From: an uncultured Planctomycetaceae bacterium
GTDB taxonomy: Bacteria; Planctomycetota; Planctomycetia; Planctomycetales; Planctomycetaceae
Direction of reading: 5' to 3'
Assembly: GCA_943787265.1 (NCBI GenBank)
Contig: CALSLT010000031.1
Location: 119,002 to 183,001 of the forward strand
Length of the DNA stretch: 64,000 nucleotides
Positions 7,659 through 16,657 of this stretch are shown piece after piece. The position numbers and the translations under genes are program-made. The notes beneath the pieces were generated by a model, which had not been told where the DNA came from, made no database searches, and saw nothing but the letters and a program-made list of their open reading frames with translations. The first letter of the stretch is position 1. Each line of letters begins with the position of its first letter.

Positions 7659-10600
7659 AATATCTCACTACGATTCTGCCCTTCGTCATCGTCAGTTACG
7701 TCGCGCCGCACTTTGTCGGAGCGGCTGACAAACCAAACGTCCTGTTCATTGCCATCGATGACCTCCGAGCGGAACTCGGTTGCTACGGCGCTGACCACAT
7801 CATCAGCCCGAACATCGACGCCCTCGCTGCCAGCGGAGTTCGATTCGATCGAGCGTATTGTCAGCAGGCGATCTGCGGCCCGTCTCGTGCGAGCGTTCTG
7901 ACAGGGTTACGCCCGGATTCGGCGAGAGTTCACGGCAACCACACGCACTTTCGAAGTCACTATCCCGACATCGTCACGCTGCCACAGCACTTCAAAAACA
8001 ACGGTTACCACACGCGAGCGATGGGCAAGATCTATCACGGCGTGTTCCCCGAAGTCTCCAGCAGAACGGTTGCCGACACGTTTGGCGATGAGCCGTCCTG
8101 GTCAGTGCCTGCGTTCCGCCCGGGGCCGCGTTATTACTACACGGAAGAGGGCATCGACGCGGCCAAAGAGATTTACCAGAAGATTTATAAGCCGGCGAAA
8201 TCCGGCCCTGACGACTGGACGAAGAAGCTTGTGTTTGGCCCGGCCACCGAGGCCCCCGACGTCCCCGACTCTACTCTGTATGACGGGCAGGTTGCCGATC
8301 GCGCTGTCGCATCGCTGAAAGAACTCAGCCAGAAACGGGACGAGCCGTTTTTCCTGGCCGTCGGTTTTATCAAGCCACACTCGCCCTACATCGCTCCAAA
8401 GAAATACTGGGACCTTTACGACCCGGCGAAGATCGACATCGCCGGAAAGGCGGACTTTCTGGAAGGAGTTCCCAAGATCGCTCTGCACGGCTCCGGCGAG
8501 CTGCGCCGCTACACGGATCAGAATAAGACCGGACCGATTCCGAACGACGCTCAGCGGCGAGTCAAGCACGCGTACTATGCCTGCATCAGTTACATCGATG
8601 CTCAGGTTGGTCGAGTCCTTGCAGAACTGGATGCTCAAGGTCTGCGAGACAACACGATCGTCGTGCTGTGGAGCGACCATGGCTATCACCTGGGCGAGCA
8701 GAATCTGTGGGGCAAGACGACCAACTTCGAACTCGATACCCGAGTGCCGCTGATCGTGCGAGCGCCCGGTCGCGCGGGAAACGGTCAGACATCCGACGCT
8801 CTTGTCGAACTGGTTGATCTGTTTCCGTCGCTGACGGATCTTTGCGGACTCGATCAGCCACACGAATTGGAAGGCACCAGCTTTGTACCTTTGCTGAACG
8901 GTCCGAAAATCCCATGGAAGAAGGGGGCATTTTCACAATTCACGCGAGGCAACATTCGCGGTTACAGCCTCCGGACGCACGGGTCGCGATATACGGAATG
9001 GCGCAACGTTAAGACGCAGGAAGTGACGGCACGTGAATTCTATATTTACGGCGACGAGTATCCGCTCGAAGCTCCTAACCAGGCAGACGATGTCCCCGAG
9101 CTGACGGAAGAGTATGCAGAACGGCTCGCCGCCGGTCATGGCTGGAAGACCGTCCGCCGCGAATTAAATCGCACCGCCACGGAGCCCGAATTCAGCATCG
9201 CGAAAGTCTTCACAGACCACATGGTCCTGCAGCGAGGACAACAGATTCTGGTCTGGGGTACCGCCGCTGCCGGCTCGTCGATCGATGTCCGTTTTGGAGA
9301 TCAGCAGGGAAGCACGATGGCGGAACCGAACGGCCATTGGCAAGTCGTCCTCGAGCCTCGTCCCGCAAGCGCGACACCCGTCGACCTGATCGTTAACGAC
9401 CAGACGATTCGCAATGTTCTGGTGGGCGACGTGTGGCTCTGCTCCGGGCAATCCAATATGCGATGGATGCTCAAGCAATCGCAGGACGCCGATGCGGAAA
9501 TCAAACAGGCGGCCGACATCACAAACCTGCGGCTGCTGGACCTGACGGCAAAAATTTACCCGGTTGGTCGTGCTTACGATCGTGAGACTCTTCGCAGGAC
9601 AAACGCTGACAACTACTTCGCCTGGTCGGGCTGGCAGCATGCCACGCCGGAATCAGCAGCGACTTTCTCGGCAGTCGCGTGGCACTTTGGAAGACGCCTG
9701 CGTGAACTGAATCCAGATGTCCCGGTTGGGCTGATCCACAACGCGATCGGCGGCACGCCCATGGAATCCTGGATTCCTGAATCAACTTTACTGGCGGACT
9801 CGGAACTTCAACGGCTGGTCACGTTTCCGTGGTACTCCGAAAACCACCCTGACTATCCGAAGTGGTGCGGACTGCGAGGCCGGCAGAATCTCGCGAAGTA
9901 TTTCACCTCGCCGGACGGCCCTGTGCCTCATCATCCGTTTGAGCCGGGCTTTCTGTTCGACGCGGGAGTTGCTCCACTCTCAAAGTTTCCGATCAGCGGA
10001 ATCCTCTGGTACCAGGGCGAGTCCAACGCCACTCAGGACGGCGCCAACAGTCCACCCATCAATCCTGCCTGGAACCATCGTCTGTTTCTTTCACTGATCA
10101 GTAGCTGGCGTGAGGCTTGGAGTTCGCATCAATTGCCTTTCGTCTTTGCCCAATTGCCCGGCTTGAACCGAAACTGGCCATTGTTTCGCGAAATGCAACT
10201 GGAGACGGCAGCAGCAGATCCCAAGGTCCATATGGCGGTCACGATTGACGTCGGACATCCGACCAACGTGCATCCGCCCAACAAACGACCGGTCGGCCGC
10301 CGAATGGCTGAACTCGCGCTGGCCTTCGGTGCCAGTCCCGTTGCAACAAATACGACGCCCGGAGAAATCACGTTCGATCAGCCCGTCAAATCCAGTGACG
10401 GGAAACCGATCCGAGGCTTTCAGCTCGCCGGTGTCGACAAAGTTTTTCGCCCGGCGGTCGTAACCATCAGCGAGAAGACGGTCAAGATTGTCAGCGACAA
10501 GGTCAGCAACCCGGTCGCCGTCCGATTCGGATGGGAAAACGACCCGGACCTCAATCTGGTCGGAGTCAACGGGGAACATCCCGTCTCGCCATTTCGCAGC

Positions 10601-12571
10601 GACCGCTGGAAGACAACCGAAGCCACGTCTACAGAAGTCAAATTTCAGCCCGTGCAGCATGCCGGGTTCACGGGATTTGAAAGTCCGCGAGCCGGAGTGA
10701 TAACGGTAGCCGAGTTTGATGGTGCTACCTGGAAAGCACCATTCGGGCATGCCGAGGTTTCGGCGAAGCTCGCGCGGACGGGACGGCATTGCCTCCACTT
10801 GATGGGGGGCAAACATTCCGAAGTGGAGTTCGCTCTTTCATCGAAACACGCAGCGAAAAACTACGCTCAACTGACTTTCGCCGCCGAACGCTGGACTCGC
10901 CGCGCGCCGTTCAGCTTTCGCGTCGAAGCAGCGACGGCCAAAGGTAAGTGGCAGGAAGTTTACAACGGCGATCAGGCAGTGAAAGTTGGTCGCGCGTATC
11001 TCAATCAAGTCAAGATCGCTCTGCCAGAAGGTGCTCAACGATTCCGCATGACGTGCACATCGCCGCCCGGTACGGGAATTCTGATTGATGATATGAATCT
11101 GGTCGAAGCAAAGCCGATGGAAATCACCAGGGTGGCAGTCGCCCAGCAGACCGCTCCCATTCTGATCGGCCAGAAGAATAGCCCGCTACTTCAGTTGGAA
11201 ATTGAAACTGAAGGGAGCCTGTCTCCGAGAAAAGTGACCGCGTTTTCATTCGACATTCCAGCCGGTCGCGATGCCATTCGCCAGGTTCAGTTTCAAGGAC
11301 AGAAATTCCTGAAGCTTGGTGGCGGGTTCGCCTTGAAGACCGATTTCCAACTGCAGCCCGGCCTGAACATCCTGCCTCTGACGTGCGAACTGACTCCGAA
11401 TGCCAGCCTGAATCACTTTGTCACCGCAAAATGTGCCAGCATTCAGATTGACGGCAAAGACGTCATCAAGCTTGAGGAGTCAAATTCATCGGTCAGCCGA
11501 AGGATCGGCGTCGCGGTCCGCCAGCACGGCGACGACGGGGTGCACACTTATCGGATTCCGGGAATCACGACGACGAACGCTGGAACATTGATCGCCGTTT
11601 ACGACAATCGCAACCAGCGCGGTGGAGACCTGCCCGGAGACATCGACGTCGGCATGAGCCGCAGCACCGATGGCGGCCAGACGTGGGAGCCCATGCGGGT
11701 GATCATGGACATGGGCAAAGATCCGAAATGGAGTTACGACGGCATCGGCGACCCATCGATTCTGACTGACCGAGTCACCGGCGATATCTGGGTCGCCGCC
11801 ACCTGGAGTCACGGAAATCGTTCGTGGCGAGGTTCGGGGCCAGGCATGACGCCTGAAGAAACCGGTCAGTTCATGCTTGCCAGAAGTGCCGACGACGGCA
11901 AAACGTGGTCGAAACCGATCAACACTACTGACCAGGTAAAAGCGAACCCAAAATGGCGATTCGTTCTGCAGGGACCAGGCAACGGGATCACGACGAAAGA
12001 TGGCACGCTGGTATTCCCGGCTCAGTTCCGCGGCGAAGATGGCGAGCCGGTCAACGGAAAACCATTCTCGACGATCATCTCGAGCAAGGATCGAGGCAAG
12101 ACGTGGACCATCGGGACGGGCGTAAAGATTGACACGACCGAAGCCCAGATTGTCCAGCTTGGCAATGGCTCGATCATGATCAACTGCCGCGACAACCGAG
12201 GCGGCTCGCGCAGCATCTACACAACGAACGATCTTGGTCAGACATGGAGTGAGCATCCCACGACTCGAAAAGCTCTTCCGGAACCGGTCTGCAACGCCGA
12301 CATCCTGCGAGTTGTTCATCCGAAGCACGGACCACTGGTTTTCTTTTCGAATCCCAACACAACTCGCGGGCGGCATCATTTCACAATGAAAGTCAGCAAC
12401 GACGAAGGCATGACCTGGCCAGCCAAATGGCACACGCTTTATGACGAACGTCCAGGCAGCGGCTACTCAACGCTGACTCAGATTGACGACGAGCACGTCG
12501 GAGTTCTCTATGAAGGTCCGGGGGAGCTGTACTTCCTGAGATTCACGATCGACGAGCTGATGAGGAAGTAA
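7655..12571 (+). CDS. Three-enzyme fusion: sulfatase, sialate O-acetylesterase, sialidase
   Basis: A 1638-residue secreted protein; the start at 7655 overlaps the previous stop (ATGA) and opens a signal peptide. Residues 25-505 are an iduronate-2-sulfatase-like domain (DD at 35-36, CGPSR with Cys74, DHGYHLGEQNLWGK). Residues 510-990 are a sialate O-acetylesterase: GQSNM at about 598, LWYQGESN at about 786, and DVGHPTNVHPPNK at about 865. A jelly-roll-like stretch (1000-1160) and a BNR-associated N-domain (1165-1290) precede a sialidase. The sialidase has YRIPGI near 1297 and five Asp boxes (STDGGQTW, SADDGKTW, SKDRGKTW, TNDLGQTW, SNDEGMTW). All three units appear complete. The likely job is stepwise removal of sulfate, O-acetyl and sialic acid from sialoglycans. 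The single uninterrupted frame is seen directly; the substrate is inferred. Confidence 0.93.
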   Translation: MKYLTTILPFVIVSYVAPHFVGAADKPNVLFIAIDDLRAELGCYGADHIISPNIDALAASGVRFDRAYCQQAICGPSRASVLTGLRPDSARVHGNHTHFRSHYPDIVTLPQHFKNNGYHTRAMGKIYHGVFPEVSSRTVADTFGDEPSWSVPAFRPGPRYYYTEEGIDAAKEIYQKIYKPAKSGPDDWTKKLVFGPATEAPDVPDSTLYDGQVADRAVASLKELSQKRDEPFFLAVGFIKPHSPYIAPKKYWDLYDPAKIDIAGKADFLEGVPKIALHGSGELRRYTDQNKTGPIPNDAQRRVKHAYYACISYIDAQVGRVLAELDAQGLRDNTIVVLWSDHGYHLGEQNLWGKTTNFELDTRVPLIVRAPGRAGNGQTSDALVELVDLFPSLTDLCGLDQPHELEGTSFVPLLNGPKIPWKKGAFSQFTRGNIRGYSLRTHGSRYTEWRNVKTQEVTAREFYIYGDEYPLEAPNQADDVPELTEEYAERLAAGHGWKTVRRELNRTATEPEFSIAKVFTDHMVLQRGQQILVWGTAAAGSSIDVRFGDQQGSTMAEPNGHWQVVLEPRPASATPVDLIVNDQTIRNVLVGDVWLCSGQSNMRWMLKQSQDADAEIKQAADITNLRLLDLTAKIYPVGRAYDRETLRRTNADNYFAWSGWQHATPESAATFSAVAWHFGRRLRELNPDVPVGLIHNAIGGTPMESWIPESTLLADSELQRLVTFPWYSENHPDYPKWCGLRGRQNLAKYFTSPDGPVPHHPFEPGFLFDAGVAPLSKFPISGILWYQGESNATQDGANSPPINPAWNHRLFLSLISSWREAWSSHQLPFVFAQLPGLNRNWPLFREMQLETAAADPKVHMAVTIDVGHPTNVHPPNKRPVGRRMAELALAFGASPVATNTTPGEITFDQPVKSSDGKPIRGFQLAGVDKVFRPAVVTISEKTVKIVSDKVSNPVAVRFGWENDPDLNLVGVNGEHPVSPFRSDRWKTTEATSTEVKFQPVQHAGFTGFESPRAGVITVAEFDGATWKAPFGHAEVSAKLARTGRHCLHLMGGKHSEVEFALSSKHAAKNYAQLTFAAERWTRRAPFSFRVEAATAKGKWQEVYNGDQAVKVGRAYLNQVKIALPEGAQRFRMTCTSPPGTGILIDDMNLVEAKPMEITRVAVAQQTAPILIGQKNSPLLQLEIETEGSLSPRKVTAFSFDIPAGRDAIRQVQFQGQKFLKLGGGFALKTDFQLQPGLNILPLTCELTPNASLNHFVTAKCASIQIDGKDVIKLEESNSSVSRRIGVAVRQHGDDGVHTYRIPGITTTNAGTLIAVYDNRNQRGGDLPGDIDVGMSRSTDGGQTWEPMRVIMDMGKDPKWSYDGIGDPSILTDRVTGDIWVAATWSHGNRSWRGSGPGMTPEETGQFMLARSADDGKTWSKPINTTDQVKANPKWRFVLQGPGNGITTKDGTLVFPAQFRGEDGEPVNGKPFSTIISSKDRGKTWTIGTGVKIDTTEAQIVQLGNGSIMINCRDNRGGSRSIYTTNDLGQTWSEHPTTRKALPEPVCNADILRVVHPKHGPLVFFSNPNTTRGRHHFTMKVSNDEGMTWPAKWHTLYDERPGSGYSTLTQIDDEHVGVLYEGPGELYFLRFTIDELMRK

Positions 12572-12900
12572 TTTCGTTGCCTGATCCGAATGTTTCAGGC
12601 GAGCGGTCGGCGTAAGCCGACTGGCAAACGAACATCAAAGTAAAACCGGCGGGCTTGGCCCAATGGCCCGAGAGTTGTTGGTTTTCATGAGTGAGCCGCT
12701 GGCCGTAAGGCCTCGGGCAGCGAGTGGAGCCCGGCCGATTACGCGTCACGGCTCACAACTCTGGTGGTATTGGGCGCGAGCCCAGCCGCTCGCCGATACT
12801 CCGTTGGCTGGACCAAGCCGGCGCGATTCGGGGATAATGCTGCCGATTGAACAAACGCCGAAACTGCGCGGAGCTTGCACCAGCGTACTGGCCCGCTGGC
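12572..12900. other. Gap between convergent genes; hairpins, no gene seen
   Basis: This 329-bp gap lies between the fusion gene (plus) and a DUF1501 gene (minus). It contains a perfect hairpin GTCGGC-GTAA-GCCGAC at 12606-12621 and the dispersed palindromic element at 12691-12756. Neither is followed by a T-run, so no intrinsic terminator is claimed. Short open frames here cover the repeat and have no family resemblance. Confidence 0.6.
12691..12756 (-). repeat. Dispersed palindromic element, copy 2 (66 bp)
   Basis: Reverse complement of the element at 1480-1547. Both ends match: GTGAGCCGCTGGCCGTAAGG at one and TTACGCGTCACGGCTCAC at the other. The middle (about 12715-12730) differs from copy 1. 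Conserved stems around a variable loop suggest selection on base pairing, or spread by copying of the whole unit followed by loop drift. Confidence 0.8.
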
Positions 12901-14322
12901 TCAGCTGATCAACTCCGGAATCGGGCGTCCCTGATCGACGATCGGCGTTGGGCGACCGTTGAAGTCTTTGATGGCGATGTTCGAAGCGTCGATGCCGAGG
13001 TGGTGGTAGATCGTCGAAAGAAAATCTCCAGCGCTGCAGATTCGTTCGATGGAATCCTCACCGCGTTTATCGGTCGCTCCGATGAAGCGTCCAGTTTCAA
13101 TGCCGCCGCCGGCCCAGATGTTCGAGAACGCTCGCGGCCAGTGATCTCGGCCCGGTTGTTTCGTGCCTGCCGGGGCGCTGGCGTTTCCGGCGCCGGTACT
13201 CGGCTGGTGGCTGATCTTGGGCGTACGGCCGAATTCGCCGGTCACAACAACGAGCACTCGCTTGTCGAGACCTCGGTCATAAATGTCTTCGATCAACGCT
13301 GAGACCGCCTGGTCGTAGGCTTTCGCTCGGAATCGCAGAGCGTCAAAGACGTGATGATTGACCGCGTGGTCGTCCCAGTTGCTGACTCGGCCACAAAGCG
13401 GACCTCGCAGGCTGGACGTTAAAACTTCTACGCCAGCCTCGACAAGCCGACGAGCAAGCAGCAATTGCTGCCCCCAGGTGTTGCGGCCGTAGCGGTCACG
13501 TGTTCGATCGTCTTCTTTCGTCAAGTCGAACGCGTCTTTCGTTTTCGGATTGGTGAGCAGCGTCATCGCCTGAGTTTCAAACTCGTCCAATGCTTGCAGT
13601 TCGCCGGCCTGGTCGAACGCTCGCTCCAATGTGTCGAGGTTCTGTCTGAGCGATGCTCGGCGGCCGAGATGTTTGACTTCCCGCTGATCGGTCAGGCCGA
13701 TATTTGGCACGACGAACTTTGGACTGTTCGGGTCACCTGAAACTGAAAACGGTGAGTATGCATCGCCAAGGTACGCGGGACCGTTGTAAGACGTCGGCGG
13801 GTTCACTCCGACGTACGCTGGCAACGGAACAGTGCGAGGGCCTTCCAACGATCGCAGATAATTGGTGACGGACATCCAGTCCGGCAGTCGCGGCTTTGGC
13901 TTATCGCGAGTGTCTGTGTCACCAGACAGCATCTGCATGGAACCGGCAGGATGCCCGCCCGCCCCCTGCCGCATTGAACGCAGGACGGTGAACTTGTCGG
14001 CGATCTTCGCCTGCATCGGCAGCAACTCTGTGAAGTGCATACCAGGCACTGCTGTCGGAATCGTGCTGAACGGTCCGCGATACTCGCTGCCAGCTTGCGG
14101 CTTTGGATCGTACGTGTCGATGTGCGAACAGCCGCCCGGCTTCCAGACCATGATTACCGCGGTCTTCTCTTTAGTCTGCGGCACCGCGCTGGCGGCTTTG
14201 AGTCGCAGCATGCCTGGAAGGCTTAGAGACGCAAATCCAGCCAGTCCCATTTTCATGAAGCCGCGACGGCTGCCAGGACCGGGACATGCGATATTTGATG
14301 AGGCGTTGAATGGGTGAGTCAT
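12901..14322 (-). CDS. DUF1501 family protein (Tat-exported), second copy
   Basis: A 473-residue DUF1501 protein. The N-terminal region GSRRGFMKMGLAGFASLSL is a twin-arginine signal after a roughly 17-residue lead. Family text includes VWKPGGCSHIDTYDPKP, FTVLRSMRQGAGGHPAGS, VVVTGEFGRTPKIS and GRDHWPRAFSNIWAGGG. Its ATG overlaps the stop of the PPC gene (ATGA), so it is the last gene of the operon running down from 18904. It is longer than the copy at 1637-2956, partly through an insert rich in Gly/Ala after the TPKIS motif. Function is not established for the family. Confidence 0.92.
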   Translation of the reverse strand: MTHPFNASSNIACPGPGSRRGFMKMGLAGFASLSLPGMLRLKAASAVPQTKEKTAVIMVWKPGGCSHIDTYDPKPQAGSEYRGPFSTIPTAVPGMHFTELLPMQAKIADKFTVLRSMRQGAGGHPAGSMQMLSGDTDTRDKPKPRLPDWMSVTNYLRSLEGPRTVPLPAYVGVNPPTSYNGPAYLGDAYSPFSVSGDPNSPKFVVPNIGLTDQREVKHLGRRASLRQNLDTLERAFDQAGELQALDEFETQAMTLLTNPKTKDAFDLTKEDDRTRDRYGRNTWGQQLLLARRLVEAGVEVLTSSLRGPLCGRVSNWDDHAVNHHVFDALRFRAKAYDQAVSALIEDIYDRGLDKRVLVVVTGEFGRTPKISHQPSTGAGNASAPAGTKQPGRDHWPRAFSNIWAGGGIETGRFIGATDKRGEDSIERICSAGDFLSTIYHHLGIDASNIAIKDFNGRPTPIVDQGRPIPELIS

Positions 14323-16649
14323 TTCTTCTCCGCTGGTTTGACGCGAATCGAAATCGGCGTCGAGACAACGATATCGACAATGTCTTTCGGCTTAGCCGCT
14401 GCCGTGGCACTCTTCAGCTTTTTGTCAGCCGCAGTTACTGCTGCCGCAGCCAATTTTTGTTTTGCAACGGCGTCTTTAGCGGCCTTATCCGCTTCTGACC
14501 TCTGTTCCGCCGGTGCTGTTTTTGCCGCCTCGGTCAACGATTTAACGCTGACAGTCAGAGTTTCGACTTCCTGCTGAGCGACCTTCAGAGCCGACTCGGC
14601 AGACGAAACGGCCTCTAGGTTATATCGGTATTTTGCGACGGCGCTTCCATAGAAAGCGATCGTGTAGTCACCGGGAGGTGTTTTCAATTTCGCCAGGTCC
14701 AGCACTACTTCTGAACTTTCCGCCGTCAGCGATGCGTCGAAAGCCGGCACGCCTTCGAATCCCGGACCAAAAGTTTTCAGGCTGATGTTCGCGCCGGAGA
14801 AGTCGCAACGACGTGAATGGATCAGCGGGAGCGTTAATTTCTCGCCAGCGACGGTTTCCCAGACTTTGCCTTCGGTCGACGCGATCGTGATGGGAGCAAA
14901 CTCGGAACCACTGGCGGAAACGGGAACGTCGGCCAGCAGTCGCGGGCTGGGAATTTCACTCCACGCGTTCGGAACCGGCCAGGCCATCGACGCCAGGCGA
15001 CACGGACGAGTGACTTCCTTCCCGTCAATCGTTGCTTTGCCAACGAACGACGCACTGGCCAGGCCTCGTGGTGCATTCTGATCGGCGGTGATCAGCATGA
15101 TGCCTCGTGTCTTGCCGGCCGGAATCTTCAGACCGGCCGCCGTGACTCCGTCGGGTAAGTCACCCATCTCCAGCGCGATATCTCCATTGAAACCGTCTCT
15201 GCGAACAACCACGACTTCCAGCGGAATCGTCGCTCCGCCACGAAGAGCGATCGGTTTTGAAAGCGCGTTGCGGTCGCCGTTTCGAAGGTTCATGTGCAAG
15301 GCCCAACCGACGAGCGCGAAGTCAGGCTGTGCTTTTCGAACGATGAGTCGGTAAATGTTTCGAGGGTCTTTGCGAGTCCCGCCGAAAAGATCTCGCAGTT
15401 GCAGGCGATGAACCCCGTCCTCTTTGATTTCTACTTTCCCGATGATGTCGGGTGAGCCGGCATTGTAAGGAGGCCCGTCATACGAGTAGCCGTTGCTCGA
15501 AACTTTGACTGGGCTCGGAATATCGCTGAGTTCAACCAGGTCGGTACGTTTCTCTGCGTCGCCATCTTTCGTGACATGCTGAATGACGATCGACGGATCG
15601 GTCGGGAGGCCAAACCGTTCAGAAGCGACTTCGACCCACCAGGTGTCGCCCTTCTTAGCGGTGAATTCAAAGGTGTCGACATCCGCAGCGGGAAAGAAGT
15701 TACCAGCGATGTCGCACGGGAGTGTGATCTTCTGAGCCTGAGCGTGCTCGTTGTTTGGTTCTGACTCTTTGACCGCGGCAGTTGCAGCAAGGCCAGTCGG
15801 CGGCCAGGAGAATGAACTGACCGTCTCTGTCGAGGGCAGTCTCGGCACGGATTCCCCGATCTTCGCTTCTTTGATGGACAACCGGTAGAAGTGATAGGGG
15901 CCGCCGCTGAATGTCAGGTCGTGGAGTTTGACCACGTACTTGCCTGACTCCGGCACGGTGAAGTCCAACGATCCACCTCGTCTTTCGACGACCAGGTCGG
16001 CTCCATGAGCATCAGCGATAATTACAACCGGTTTGAGTTTCGAATCGATGCCGGTCGCAGCGCAGTCAACGACGATCCGTTGCCCCTTGGCCGCTTCGAA
16101 TGAGTAGTAACTCACAGCCTGCTTCGTCATGACGGCGTTGCAGATTGAGTTGAGCGGTACTGCGGCGGCAGTTTCCAGCGTCGTGTTGGCTGCAGTTTGC
16201 ATGATCTCATTTTGCGTACCGACATTGAACGCGCGAGACGAAGAACCCCCCAGCCGAGTCATGACACGTGCTTCGTGGATCCCGGCCGGGCAGTCTTTGG
16301 CAATCTGAACGACGAAACGATTTGCCAGTGGCTTTCCTGAGTCGTCCACTTTCGGCGAGGCCGTAATACCGGGATGCGAGAAGCTCAGTTGATCAGCATT
16401 CTCGAAATTGGCACCGGTGATCGTGATCTCGACGCTCGTCCCAATCTGCCCGCCCATCGGCATTGTCGTCAACAGTCGAGGTGCTGGCAGACAAACGGCC
16501 TGCCCCCACGAACTTGTCGTCATCAACTGAACAACAGCCAGGGCGATGCCAGCGATAATTGCCAGCATGCAGACTCGAGGAATCTGAAATCGTCTGTGTA
16601 GAACGAAGCGAATTCCAGATCGCAAAGTTGGATTCATGATGGTCTTCAT
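14319..16649 (-). CDS. Secreted PPC-domain protein with C-terminal coiled coil
   Basis: About 776 residues. ATG at 16649 is preferred over a TTG at 16661 that would overlap the previous stop. The N-terminal region is a signal or anchor (RVCMLAIIAGIALAVVQLM). A TIG-like domain (GTSVEITITGANFENADQLS) and two or more PPC domains follow, with YSFEAAKGQRIVVDC and DTFEFTAKKGDTWWVEV. Residues from about 690 to the end are Ala/Lys/Glu-rich with long heptad-like runs and look like a coiled coil, ending in a short beta tail. No catalytic motif was found. The gene lies between the DUF1549 and DUF1501 genes of triad 2; a scaffold or glycan-binding role is only a guess. Confidence 0.82.
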   Translation of the reverse strand: MKTIMNPTLRSGIRFVLHRRFQIPRVCMLAIIAGIALAVVQLMTTSSWGQAVCLPAPRLLTTMPMGGQIGTSVEITITGANFENADQLSFSHPGITASPKVDDSGKPLANRFVVQIAKDCPAGIHEARVMTRLGGSSSRAFNVGTQNEIMQTAANTTLETAAAVPLNSICNAVMTKQAVSYYSFEAAKGQRIVVDCAATGIDSKLKPVVIIADAHGADLVVERRGGSLDFTVPESGKYVVKLHDLTFSGGPYHFYRLSIKEAKIGESVPRLPSTETVSSFSWPPTGLAATAAVKESEPNNEHAQAQKITLPCDIAGNFFPAADVDTFEFTAKKGDTWWVEVASERFGLPTDPSIVIQHVTKDGDAEKRTDLVELSDIPSPVKVSSNGYSYDGPPYNAGSPDIIGKVEIKEDGVHRLQLRDLFGGTRKDPRNIYRLIVRKAQPDFALVGWALHMNLRNGDRNALSKPIALRGGATIPLEVVVVRRDGFNGDIALEMGDLPDGVTAAGLKIPAGKTRGIMLITADQNAPRGLASASFVGKATIDGKEVTRPCRLASMAWPVPNAWSEIPSPRLLADVPVSASGSEFAPITIASTEGKVWETVAGEKLTLPLIHSRRCDFSGANISLKTFGPGFEGVPAFDASLTAESSEVVLDLAKLKTPPGDYTIAFYGSAVAKYRYNLEAVSSAESALKVAQQEVETLTVSVKSLTEAAKTAPAEQRSEADKAAKDAVAKQKLAAAAVTAADKKLKSATAAAKPKDIVDIVVSTPISIRVKPAEKK

Positions 16650-16657
16650 GACGGGTC

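Noticed and set aside
11486..12433. Long open frame opposite the sialidase part (315 codons)
   Set aside because: It is fully antisense to a gene with clear active-site motifs and has no family character, as with the frames at 8102-8863 and 10091-10816.
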